A DNA stretch of 64,000 nucleotides from Bolinopsis microptera. Its lineage: Eukaryota > Ctenophora > Tentaculata > Lobata > Bolinopsidae. Of the stretch, positions 1 through 56,866 are shown one piece after another. Below the pieces are notes generated by a model. It saw nothing but the letters and a program-made list of their open reading frames with translations, was not told the DNA's origin and did not search any database. Every line of letters begins with the position of its first letter. Position 1 is the stretch's first letter. The stretch covers positions 7,418,902 through 7,482,901 of the forward strand of contig NC_087076.1 in assembly GCF_026151205.1 (NCBI RefSeq), written 5' to 3'. The position numbers and the translations under genes were made by a program.

Positions 1-1
1 C

Positions 2-433
2 TGGTTCCATCACTTTGCAGTTCATATACAGTGTGATCATAAATTGGTCTTGGATTGGCTCCTTGATGGTGATGAGCTCTGTCAGAATTATCTATTGTTT
101 GTCCTTCCTGTTATTTCTTATGATTTTTGGCAGTTTGTCGATTTTTTGTCTACTGTCATCCCTGATGAATCAAGACCAAGAAAGACACTCGAAGATATCA
201 TGGATTTTCTTATCAGATTAAATCTCAGTATTCATGAAGTTAATACAGAAATCAGTTTGATAATTGATGAAATAGAAACAAAGTATGAAAGTTTTGGTGA
301 TGTTCCAATGTCTGATCCTCTTAGCGGTATTTTATCATCAAAGTTTACAACCCAATGCAGTATAAGCAAAATGTGTGTTGAAACGGAAGGAAACAACTAT
401 TTAGGATTGGTGTCATATTCCGATTCAGATTAA
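2..433 (+). CDS. 3' terminal exon of an unidentified gene, possibly Lines homologue
   Basis: One reading frame is open from the window edge to a TAA at 431-433, about 143 residues, so the 5' part of the gene lies outside. The peptide is acidic, with no membrane segment or signal. The pattern DHKLVLDWLLDGDELCQNYL followed by aromatic-rich helices recalls the C-terminal part of animal Lines (LINS1) proteins, where a similar DHxLLLDxLI stretch occurs. This is remembered family resemblance, not an alignment. It ends 275 bases before the cotransporter start on the same strand, and an AT-rich stretch with AATAATTTATT follows the stop. The acceptor that begins the exon cannot be placed, because the first bases are already in frame. 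It could equally be another helical-repeat protein. Confidence 0.45.
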   Translation, partial: WFHHFAVHIQCDHKLVLDWLLDGDELCQNYLLFVLPVISYDFWQFVDFLSTVIPDESRPRKTLEDIMDFLIRLNLSIHEVNTEISLIIDEIETKYESFGDVPMSDPLSGILSSKFTTQCSISKMCVETEGNNYLGLVSYSDSD

Positions 434-708
434 TAATTTATTAAAAAAATATTTTCGGTGTTCTTATTGTGTACTAACAAAGCCTCAGCCTCATATAATG
501 ATATACCTTTATTTATTCTTATCTATTATCTTATACCTCTACTTCGTTGTTTTGCCAATTGAATGTCATATGACGTATGCTCAATAATTTGTTAAATTTT
601 TTTATTAAAAAGCTGGGACCTAACATTAATCAAATCACTTATGTTTTTAAAATTTGTTAAACGAAGCACCTGATTTTTATGTATAACAGCCCTATTCTTA
701 AAGTAGCG

Positions 709-47123
<46,415 letters not shown>

Positions 47124-49834
47124 CATAATTAGCAATAATTAGCAATAATTAGCAATAATTGTTAACATCCATTATTATTAGTTGATAGATTATAAATTAT
47201 AATTGAGTTGATGAGACATTATGAGTTTTATAATTATCCTAAGATTGGCCGAGCTGGATTCTTTTTATGGCTTTATTTTATATTTGTCATTTTTTAACGA
47301 AGCATGTTTTGAATAGTCATTACTTATGCGTATCATGTTTAACTGTAATAGTTACTGTAAGATTAAAAGGATGTCAATAGCCTTTTGGAGAAGGACCTGT
47401 TCTAACACACCGTTTAAAAATGACGAATCGTGACATATCGTAAATGATGTGTCAATGTGAACAGTCACTTATTGAGCAACAAGTTATATTTAAATAGTCA
47501 TTAACTTATGATGCTTGCTTGATCCGTCTGTTATATAATACGAATTATTTTGAGATAGCTTAGTATATAGATATTATGTAGTTGGTTTCAATATAGGTTG
47601 GGTTGCGTTTGATTTTAATCTTTTTTACAATTTGTTGTTCCCAGGAATAATTCATGTCGGAGATATTTAGTTATTATTTAGTTATTATTATTATATGTAC
47701 TGATCGATGGAAAGAGCTTAGAGTTTGTTTACGTGTTAGGTTTCTAGCTATCAAGTTTTCGTCAAGAAAATCTTATAAATAATGTAATTATTACCTGTTA
47801 TAGTCATGTTAAATATTAGAAACCCAAGAATCGAAATATTGCATTGATGAATACAAAACGATGTTATTCAAAGCAATAAATATAATGATTAGTTAAATCA
47901 GAAATAAGTTTCCAGTCGAAATATCTTAATGGGTTAGATTGTGATATTATTAAATTTAAAATATTAGCTATATTAGGCGCTAAAATCATATCGAAAAATA
48001 GATGACGGAAATTAAAACCATGAGAAAATGACGATAATATTCGCTTCACAACTGCAGTCTAAAATAATCATTTAAGAACATAATATTTAATTTCATAACA
48101 GTGAAAGCAGTATTAATGACATTCTCACTTTTCAGAACTAAGTGCCTAATACAATTAAGATATAACATCTAAACAGTTTTATTCCTGTTCCATATGATCG
48201 AGGATAGTCAGGGCTACAAAACCTGACCAAGTTTAGCTCAATCCAGTACTGCGCGTTTGAGATATGAGGTTAAATATACCAAAAATAGGGGTTTTCTGGT
48301 GTGACATCATTGTAAATTTTTTGGAGTATAACCTCAATATCTCACAAACTATCCATTTGTGGTCTTTCTGAGTTACACTATCTGTTTCCTCTGGCAATTT
48401 CGGTTAAGAGTCAATTAAGTTTGAAACAAAATCTCAGTATATGTGGAAGGACCGAGGATATCAAGTTTGTAAACGCGCGCGCGCGCGCGCGCGCGCACAC
48501 ACATATATTGACCTCATATCTTCCACATTTAATGATTTTTTATAGAAATTCTTTCACCATCCTGTAGCACTCATGTGCTGAGTAGGATAGCATTCAAATC
48601 ATGTCTTTAAAAGCTTAAGATAGATACTGAGGGAGAAAATTCATGTTTGTAAACGCGCGCGCGCGCGCGCGCGCATGGCCCACTGCCCAGACTATATCAA
48701 TGGACGGGAGGATTAAAGTACTTTCATACACACCAGCATGCTCATTGATGGCTTGAAATGAAGCTAAGACATACTCCTATCAGATCCACCATAAGTTAGA
48801 TACCATAATAATCATTAAATGTGTCTAAAATGAGGAAGCTTTGACAAGTGCGAGTGGTTTTGGCAAATTTTGGTATAAAATGGGCCCTGAGATCATATTT
48901 TTCTCATTAAAATCGCATATATCACGAATATTTATGTGTGTTGGGTGTATCCTCATTGGTATCAACCATTTCAATCATCTAGAGCAGCTTTCCTGATTCT
49001 TTATCTCATGAAAATGGGCAAAAAAGCTCATAAATAGTCCAAAATCGGTCATTTTCGCCGCTTTAATAACCTCATTCCTGGCACCCAGAACACTTTAGGT
49101 ACTCAAAACATGATTTTTCGGATACCTCAGACCCCTAACTAGCACATAGAGCCAGAAAGAACAGCATGTAGGGACTTCTAAATTTTCATGGTTGAGAACC
49201 CAATGTCACACTATTCGTTCATTAATCCTGCTTTCACTGATAAGTCATATTATGTAACGTTATGGTTATGGTTAGTATGGTTATGGAAACTATGGTAACT
49301 AACGTTATTGCAAACATCTGAGCTGAGTTCTCAACGTTATATTTCTCATTTTCTCATTGGTACCGTCATCCATTAAACCAATTAGTCTGAAGCGGTTTAT
49401 TCAATTTAGGGAATTTCCTTAGGCATTATTATCGAATTCTAATACTATTCATTTTATGATATTATTTCCTTACCAGAGTTCATATGGAGTTTGGTAAAGT
49501 CATTTACAGTGATTGTGTTCATTAGGGATGAAGGATTTATTTTCATTGTAAATATCGTTACGTTCATAGCCAAAAGTATACAGGACATTTTGTCACAATT
49601 ATCATCAATATAATAATGTTAAAACTATTTATGAAAATTTGATATCAGTCGTTTTATTTGGCAAAAGAAACGGAATTTACAAATATTATTAATGGATAAA
49701 ATTAAAATTGCGATTCGATTGTCTCTAATGATTAGCTTGTCTATGGCCACATATCTACCAAACCAGCACCACAAAGTTATTCTCAACTTGAAGCGGCTAA
49801 CGTTGCTTCACTTTCAAGGTTTACAGAATCACAT
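47124..49834. other. intergenic region between cotransporter and SLC35G-like gene
   Basis: No gene seen. AATTAGCAATAATT repeats follow the cotransporter stop. Two alternating purine-pyrimidine tracts lie at 48474-48497 and 48654-48674. A minus-strand AATAAA at 49653-49658 suits the downstream gene. Confidence 0.6.
48474..48674. repeat. two (CG)n tracts in similar contexts
   Basis: Both follow TTTGTAAACGCGCG. The first runs on into CACACACATATAT. The pair suggests a local duplication of a potentially Z-forming sequence. Confidence 0.8.
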
Positions 49835-49935
49835 CTAACTTTCTTGTAGTCCGTCTCTTGGAGAGGCTAACGTTGCTTCACTTTCAAGGTTTACAGAATC
49901 ACGTCTAACTTTCTTGTAGTCCGTCTCTTGGAGTA
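49796..49935 (-). repeat. 70-bp tandem duplication over the SLC35G-like stop codon
   Basis: Two copies of GGCTAACGTTGCTTCACTTT, then CAAGGTTTACAGAATCAC and CTTTCTTGTAGTCCGTCTC, period 70, differing at very few bases. As 70 is not a multiple of 3, the downstream copy is read out of frame and supplies the present stop. Confidence 0.93.
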
Positions 49936-51740
49936 GACTTACAAGTCCACTTCCTATGGTGGCTAGGATAACCAGTCCACCTCCGAACAGTGACATCGCA
50001 GAGAAACTGTGCTTGAAGATCAGGAAGTCGAAGATGTAAGCTATGACGATGTCCACATTCCTGATTAGAGCTACCATAGCTGCTTGTTCATGTTGTAAGC
50101 CCACGTTCAGTGTGAAACTTCCTGTTTGAGGAAAGGTTTTGGTATTCGATCGAATTTATAAGTATACATTGTATAGTATACAGACTTCAGGTACTTCAAT
50201 TTGGTTTCATACCATCATCAATTAACCGACGAATTGGTTTCTGGAAAGTGGAAACTTCATCTTCAAAAACTGAAAATGGGACAGAAAATGCAAATGGGAC
50301 AGTAATATTTTGAAATTTTCTTGGGGGCCATCTACTTAGGATGTCCGCCAAAATCGCAGATAAGACCACCCCTCCCCCGGACGTCCCGATTTCAAGCTAC
50401 TTTTAAGAGTACAGATAAAATCAACTCAAATTTATTGTGAATAAAATTCAAAGAGTTGAAATAAAATTCAAAGAGTTGATATAAAATTCAAAGAGTTGAA
50501 ATAAAATTCAAAGATGGGACTTTTTCGTTAATTCTGCCAAAATTTTCGGACGTCCGGATATATTCAGAAACCACCCCCCTCCCCCTGTCCAGATTTGTCC
50601 GAAAATCCAAAACCACCCCCTCCCTATTTGCCGGACGTCCTAAGTAGATGGCCCCTTGAGGATTTTGACTTCCAGTACCGCAATTTGGTTTCATACCATC
50701 ATCAATTAACTGACTAATTGGTTATGGGCAAAAATTCAATCAAGTTCGGTTCAGACAATGTCATCTTTAAAAATCAAATCATCGCCAAATCCTTGGTAGC
50801 ATCAGATACTAAGGTTTTGAAATCCGAGCACAAACGTCCCCACCTACCAGTCACAGCGAATCCACTGACGAGGAGAAGCCAGCCCCACTGATCCAGAGGT
50901 ATGTTGTGGAGCGACTCCAGGGATAATTGAGGTCCTGCCACCAGTATACTAAGGAGAGTGTTGGAAATGCCTAAATAGAAAACCGGCACTACAAAGTGGA
51001 TGTTCATCTGTCTGAAATGGGTTAATTAATTGGTATCAATGACTCTGTAAAGTTTTACAGCTGGTAAAATTATAGTAAATACTTTGGATACCTGGGCTAG
51101 TGGGCTAGGTGAGTGATAGATATCCAGAGAATTGCAGCTCGCTAAGCAGGGGGGATCAATAAGCACAATATGAATATCTTAAATACAGACGTAACTAGAG
51201 GAATTAACAAGTTTACCTGACAAGTATGAAGGTTGCAGCTTGAGCGATAGTGGCTAGAGTAACAATCGCAAAGCCCAGGCCAGACATAGGATGTAGGTCC
51301 TCACCCATAGCAGAGTGAGTAAGGATGACCACCCCCGTACTACACACCAGACCAGATATAGTAGTGGACACTGGAACAGAAACTTTAAGCAGGACTCTCT
51401 CCAGAATGGCCACAAATACTGGACACGTGGAGATAATCACCGTGGCCTCTCCCAGGGAGATGCTCTGGAAGGAGAGGTATATCCCGTATACTGCCAGAAA
51501 ACCCAGCACTCCAAACCCAACAAGCATCTCCATCTTCCCTTTAGGATTGAAGGGTTGTCTCCAGCAGGCCAGATTGAGAATGAGTGAGGTAATTATCTGA
51601 AGTAGAGACCTCACTAGGATTATCAGCGAGATAGGAACGTCTCCACACAGCTTTACAAAGAGTGAGGCACAAGCAAAGCAAACACCTGATGTCCCTGTAA
51701 AGAGTAGCCCAAACGCTTTGCTCCTCAGAGAAGTCTCCAT
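49835..51740 (-). CDS. EamA/drug-metabolite transporter, SLC35G-like, three exons
   Basis: Membrane transporter of the DMT superfamily. Exons 51217-51740, 50848-51011 and 49835-50121 join in phase (GTAAAC/TTTCAG and GTAGGT/AAACAG) to give 324 residues. Two EamA repeats of about five helices each are visible. The first has GVCFACASLFVKLCGDVP, then LIILVRSLLQ (the RxxxQ signature of SLC35G proteins) and LGEATVIISTCPVFVAILER. The second runs from ILVRQMNIHFVVPVFYLG to AAMVALIRNVDIVIAYIFDF then GGGLVILATIGSGL. The substrate is unknown. The 3' end is unusual: a 70-bp tandem duplication covers the last coding segment, so the final residues (PRDGLQES) and the stop come from a second copy read in another frame. 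ATG at 51740 opens METSLRSKAFGLL. Confidence 0.93.
50323..50655. mobile_element. MITE with GGGGCCATCTACTTAGGACGTC ends, copy 1
   Basis: About 25-bp TIRs at 50323-50349 and 50631-50655, bracketing a 280-bp interior with AAAATTCAAAGAGTTGA repeats. TTG flanks both ends, a possible 3-bp target duplication (PIF/Harbinger-like). It lies in intron 2 of the SLC35G-like gene. Confidence 0.85.
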
Positions 51741-52650
51741 GTTTTTGCAGCTATGGTTAAAATGCAGAAGTTATTACAAAAGTTATGTGTATCTTCTACG
51801 ACTGGAGTGACGGTCATAACAACATTAGTAATACTAATAGTATTACTTTAAATCTGCGGGTCAAATATCGCGATTCGCGTTCTCTATAGGTATATGGAAC
51901 CAATCACGTCCACAGCCTTCCGAATGTAGATACGGATTTCGAAAATCGAAAAAACATTTTCGGCTAATAATGATCAGGGTAGCATGAATAGATGAATCGT
52001 GAACAAAATTAGTTTCTAGATAAACTTGAAAATGTTGACTTATACAATTTTGGGTCCGAGTCATCAGCTCGATACGTACCTCTGAAGGCAGAGCTCCCGC
52101 TTCCGAAAACAAAACATGTTAGTGGTCAGAGCCAGGGTAGCATGAACCATCACATGGCATGAAGTGCGTTTAGACACTTGACATCATTTAAGAATGTGCA
52201 GTGTGTAGTAACTCAAATTGTATGGAAACTGTCGAGAATGTGTAGTGGGTCAGTGTGAACGGCAATTCCAGAACAATTATTAAGACTATTGTCCCTCGAT
52301 CCTCGAGTCTCTTCCGATCAGTAACAGTTAACACAGCACTCAGCAGCTCAATGTGCAATAATAAATAAAATAATAAACGTTATAACGGGGGGATCAGGTA
52401 CTAAGTTCCGTACGTGACGTCGACTAAGTGTAACTTTGGAATTTACAAAAAAGACCCACCCAGCCCCTTCGCGGTACTACTACTAACTGTTTTTTCGGAT
52501 AATATTTAGGACACCCACCCCTTTTGCGGTGCAGGGTGTCCTAAATAACGGTACTAACTGTGTCTTGGCATATTAACTAAGATACCTACCCATACATCAT
52601 GCTTTAAACAGCTCATTAAACATTGGGAAATGGGCAAATTATACTTATTA

Positions 52651-53157
52651 TTTAGTAGGGGTTTTGTTTTCAATGTAGTCGAATTAGATAAAAAGTTACA
52701 AAAAAAGGAATTTTTTTAAAACCCAAAAAAAAGGAAAAAACCCTCAAAACCCATTCCCAAAATTGAAATTTGAGGTAAAATGGGTTTTTTGGGGTTGGAC
52801 ACCCCCCTTAGTACCATGTACTAACTGTTTTTCTGGGAAATGAGCAGCAGACCCACCACTTAGTACAAAAATACTAACTGTGTTTTGGAAGAAAATAATA
52901 ATATTATTTAGTAGGGGTTTTGTTTTCAATGTAGTCGAATTAGATAAAAAGTTACAAAAAAAGGAATTTTTTTAAAACCCAAAAAAAAAGGAAAAAACCC
53001 TCAAAACCCATTCCCAAAATTGAAATTTGAGGTAAAATGGGTTTTTTGGGGTTGGACACCCCCCTTTGTACCATGTACTAACTGTTTTTCTGGGAAATGA
53101 GCAGCAGACCCACCACTTAGTACAAAAATACTAACTGTGTTTTGGAAGAAAATAATG

Positions 53158-53158
<1 letters not shown>
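52651..53158. repeat. 254-bp direct duplication next to a poly-C run
   Basis: Two nearly identical copies (from 52651 and 52905) of a segment beginning TATTTAGTAGGGGTTTTGTT and ending in TTTTGGAAGAAAATAAT. A diverged third piece (TACTAACTGT...) lies at 52480-52565. Confidence 0.9.

Positions 53159-53192
<34 letters not shown>
53159..53192. repeat. poly-C tract, 34 bp
   Basis: An uninterrupted C-run at the end of the 254-bp duplication. A shorter C-run occurs in MITE copy 2 (about 54711-54725). Confidence 0.97.
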
Positions 53193-53193
<1 letters not shown>

Positions 53194-54218
53194 TTATAAA
53201 GGAAACAGGATGTTTTCAGATTCATAGCCAGCGATCATAGCAGTCAGGCCCCAGGCACTAGTCAGTAAGTCAAGTCAATGCGATCCTGAGGGCTATAATT
53301 AGTAAAAGGTGTTGTCACGTGATCTTTGTCACATGACTACTATCGCTAGCTGCACCATTAGGTTTAAATTGGCAATTAAACTACTGCACTTACATATGCA
53401 GAACATGCTGGATCAGCGCATATAATTCCCTATATCATAGTCTGCTGACCTAATCTGTTCACCCAATGTTATTGTTTTTCACAAGGCGGTGTTACTGTTA
53501 GGTCCATTTTCGATAATCTTTCGCCATCTAGACATCTAGACTGTCAGTGTCATAATGTGAGTTTTACAATGGTACCTTCTCCACAAAAATCTAAACAAAT
53601 CGGATATAACCCTCCAACCTAACATAATATATGTACAAAACTAATTAACCGGGAGATAAGGATTAACTTTAAGGGTTATCGGCTATCGCTCGTGAGCGCC
53701 TCGAACTACCATATAAACTATAAGTATAAGGCGTATGTATGAAGTTAGTGCTCAGGCCTTTACGGTAGTTCACAACGACTTAAGTGACCACTAAGTGACC
53801 ACTGTGCGACCTTAAAGTGTAAGGTTATTAAAGGCATTAAAGTAAATTTAATTCTGAGCGCCCTACACGTATCCATTTCCAAAAGTGATACTAATAGGAA
53901 TACTTAATAAACAACTTGCTGCTTCTGGCCCCACGGCCAAATTACCTAAGTGAAACACTTTAGTATTACATTTGGGGTACAAAACCATCAATTAAAATAT
54001 AACTAATATAACCACCGGCAGATTTTTTTAAAATATGTTAATTATCATGTTATTGGCTTCATCAGAGTTTTGTCGAAACTATGCCGAAAAAACTAGTCCC
54101 TTAATATCAAATCAAGTGTACAACCGGCTAGCTTTTATCGGGATGACCTTTTCGGTTAAACTTTACACTTTACAGGTCCCACGGTATATAATATCCTTAC
54201 AGGTAATTTAGATCCACC

Positions 54219-54341
54219 ATGCACCAGGCGTTGGTATTACTATTAGCGTGGGTCGCCATGTCTATTTTTGCTCTCAGAGTTTGCATCACTACGGCAACAG
54301 CTTTTAGACCTCGAGCATCGAGGTCTGTTGCAGTTCTATGA
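54219..54341 (+). CDS. possible 40-residue signal-peptide-like ORF
   Basis: ATG in CCACCATG context (good Kozak), with TATATAAT about 34 bp upstream (54185-54192). It encodes MHQALVLLLAWVAMSIFALR then a short basic tail, and stops at 54339-54341. The hydrophobic start resembles a signal peptide or anchor. There is no homology, and a second exon could exist. The evidence is weak. Confidence 0.25.
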   Translation: MHQALVLLLAWVAMSIFALRVCITTATAFRPRASRSVAVL

Positions 54342-54393
54342 TATTGTTAGTATTTACAATTTAAGTATTTGTATTGTATATATTGGGTGTCCT

Positions 54394-54754
54394 TGGGGAC
54401 CATCTACTTAGGACGTACGCCAAAATTGCAAATTTTCAGACCACCCATCCCCCTATCCGGGTGAGTTCGAATTTTCAAAACCATTCCCCCGCCCCTCCCC
54501 TGGACTTCCAGATTTCCAGCTACTTTCAAGATTACAAATAAAATCAACTCAAATGCATTGCTTATCAAATGCAAAGAGTTGAAATAAAATTCAAAGAGTT
54601 GAAATAATTAATGGAACTTTTTTGTTAATTCTTCCAAAATTTCCGGACGTCTGGATTTTCAGAAACCAGCGTACCCCTCCCCCTAGCCCCCTGTCCGAAA
54701 TTCCAAACCCACCCCCCCCCCCCCCTCCCTATTTGCCGGATGTTCTAAGTAGTC
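54394..54754. mobile_element. MITE copy 2, right end degraded
   Basis: Same element as 50323-50655: left end GGGGACCATCTACTTAGGAC, the same AAATTCAAAGAGTTGAAAT interior, a C-run, and a right end CGGATGTTCTAAGTAGTCC that has lost part of the TIR. Confidence 0.85.
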
Positions 54755-55704
54755 CTAAGACGTCCTTGGGTAATGAGCTATTAGAAGCTTCACTCAGTCA
54801 GTCCGTGGATTCGGGAAGGTCTTTAGCTTGTTTAAAGGCCAGAAACTGGGAACCATATGAGATTCAACAAAAAAAGAGAGCTAATGCAACACGAGATTTG
54901 CGATTAAATACTAAGTCGGTTAGTTCATTTTGTTTCCTTTACTCGGCCACAGATCTCATTAATCATATAACTGGACGAAATGGCACAGTTGCAGTCCACA
55001 GTCGTTGCAATAAATCATTTATATGGCTTTCCATATTTTATGGCTAGGTCTAACTAATCTGGGGATTAGCCATATCGCAATCGGAAAAACTATCGTTTCT
55101 TTATAATTGTGACTGATAATCATAGAAATTGATATTACCTCTTTCAATGATGAGGAAAAGGTCTGATGAACAATAATGTGATGCAACTGCCAATTCATCA
55201 ATAAGATGCAATGAACCATACTGAACATGAAGAGGCAAAAGATTAAAGGTAAATTATCCGCCCTTTTCGAGAAGGGTTGAAATCAAACTGTTAAGTAATA
55301 AGCTGGCCGACTGATAGTATTACTATTATATTTATAAAATATATAGTATTGCCATTGGTCAAAGGTCAGCGGAGATTGTCTCTAAATTGTAAAGTCGTTG
55401 GCAGATGTATTGTTTTCCTCGAGGCTGATGAGTAACCTTTTGATAAGTGGCATTTATGTTTCCTTACCAATAACCAAAATTTGGGCACTTTAAAAAAATG
55501 TTCAAGGCTTAACACAATTCTCGGGAATTGATATAATTAATTATGAGATTAACAACTCCAAGTCCAATGTACAACTACAAGTATAACCATATGGCCGTAT
55601 AGTGACACTGCAAGGTTGACATACCCGGACAACTAGGATCATCGTTTATAACAAGTTACGAGGACAAGTACCCAAGACCAAGTACTAGTAGCACTAACAA
55701 GTAT

Positions 55705-55805
55705 GCTTTTACCTGGGGACCCCAGGCTATTATGTTCATAAAAGAATAGAGATTCGGCGGAATGACAGGCTTAGCGCCGCCCAGTAATATGCTCATTTTG
55801 ATGAA
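55705..55805 (-). repeat. inverted partial copy of the 28890/29530 repeat family
   Basis: The minus strand reads ACTGGGCGGCGCTAAGCCTG, then TTATGAACATAATAGCCTGG and GGTCCCCAGGT, matching the segment at 29308-29376 with clear divergence. Confidence 0.75.
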
Positions 55806-56587
55806 CATGGCATATTATTCAAATGCCAATCTCATATCATAGATAATGCAGTCTGGTCGAGGAGGATAAAGTGACGTACGATGATGTCTGATAAGTATTG
55901 TTATTCAAGTCAAGAATATTGTGGTGGTTTGCTATTAGGATATCGGGACACACCGTGTGCAGCACATTAACATATGCTCCCTGAAGTCTAAAAGGCATGT
56001 CGAAGTAGCATGTTCTTAGATGGTTTAGGAGTGCTAATCGGTAGATAGCAACACCTCTGTGAATGTTGCATAAATTGTTATCATCATTTAAATCTAGTTT
56101 GATTTATAAGTTTCGATCAGACGTTTACGAAAGATGAGCACACAACAGGTTCAACCCGGACAAGGTGTATAACTTTAGTTGTAATTTATAATCAAAGTCG
56201 TTTTAATGTATTATTCTGAGGAGAACTCCAACATTACATATTTTGTATGATGAGGATAACAACAGAAATAAAACACAATTTTCTAAAATAGGGTCTGGCG
56301 AAAAATATACAGTACATTTCGAAATCATCCGGTTTATTCTAAACGTGATTGGTCTGAGGTATTTCAACGTCAACGCTCAAATAAAAGTATCGATTTTAAT
56401 TTCCACCGGTTAAATTATAACTACGATCAAAAATAAATTAACAGTTTCTTTAAAAAACATCGCCAAGTTCCAAGGTCGAGGGTCCGAAAACATTTAATCA
56501 CTGTGGCCCCAGGTTTGTACAAATCAAAATTATAATCTACAAAAGTATCTCGTTGATGTCACTTGATGAGGATATCCCAACCTACTT

Positions 56588-56866
56588 TCAGGCGATACTT
56601 CTCAGATCTTCATTAACTTTTTTCAGCTTACTTTCCCCTGAACTAGAGTTTTGCGCTGAATCGTTCTGACCGAACACTACCGAATACACATCTCTATAAT
56701 TCTCAACAAAATGAACCGTCAGCTCTTTTCTGATAAAGTCTGGTACGTCGTCGAAGTCACGTTTATTAGCGCTTGGCATGATAACGCAGGTTATTCCCGA
56801 TCGTTGGGCGGCGATTATCTTTTCTTTGATTCCACCAACCGGCAAAACTTTTCCGTTCAGAGATAC
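56588..56866 (-). CDS. LONP1: Lon terminal exon, catalytic Lys
   Basis: Acceptor ACTTTCAG, then [20 protein letters not shown]. The Lys of GGIKEK is the dyad lysine. The tail after [19 protein letters not shown] is not conserved. Confidence 0.95.
   Translation of the reverse strand, partial: VSLNGKVLPVGGIKEKIIAAQRSGITCVIMPSANKRDFDDVPDFIRKELTVHFVENYRDVYSVVFGQNDSAQNSSSGESKLKKVNEDLRSIA

Larger units (their letters stand above)
51741..56587. other. intergenic region between SLC35G-like gene and Lon
   Basis: Holds the 254-bp duplication, the poly-C tract, MITE copy 2 and an inverted third member of the 28890/29530 repeat family. Apart from one weak small open frame at 54219-54341, I see no gene. 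Confidence 0.6.
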
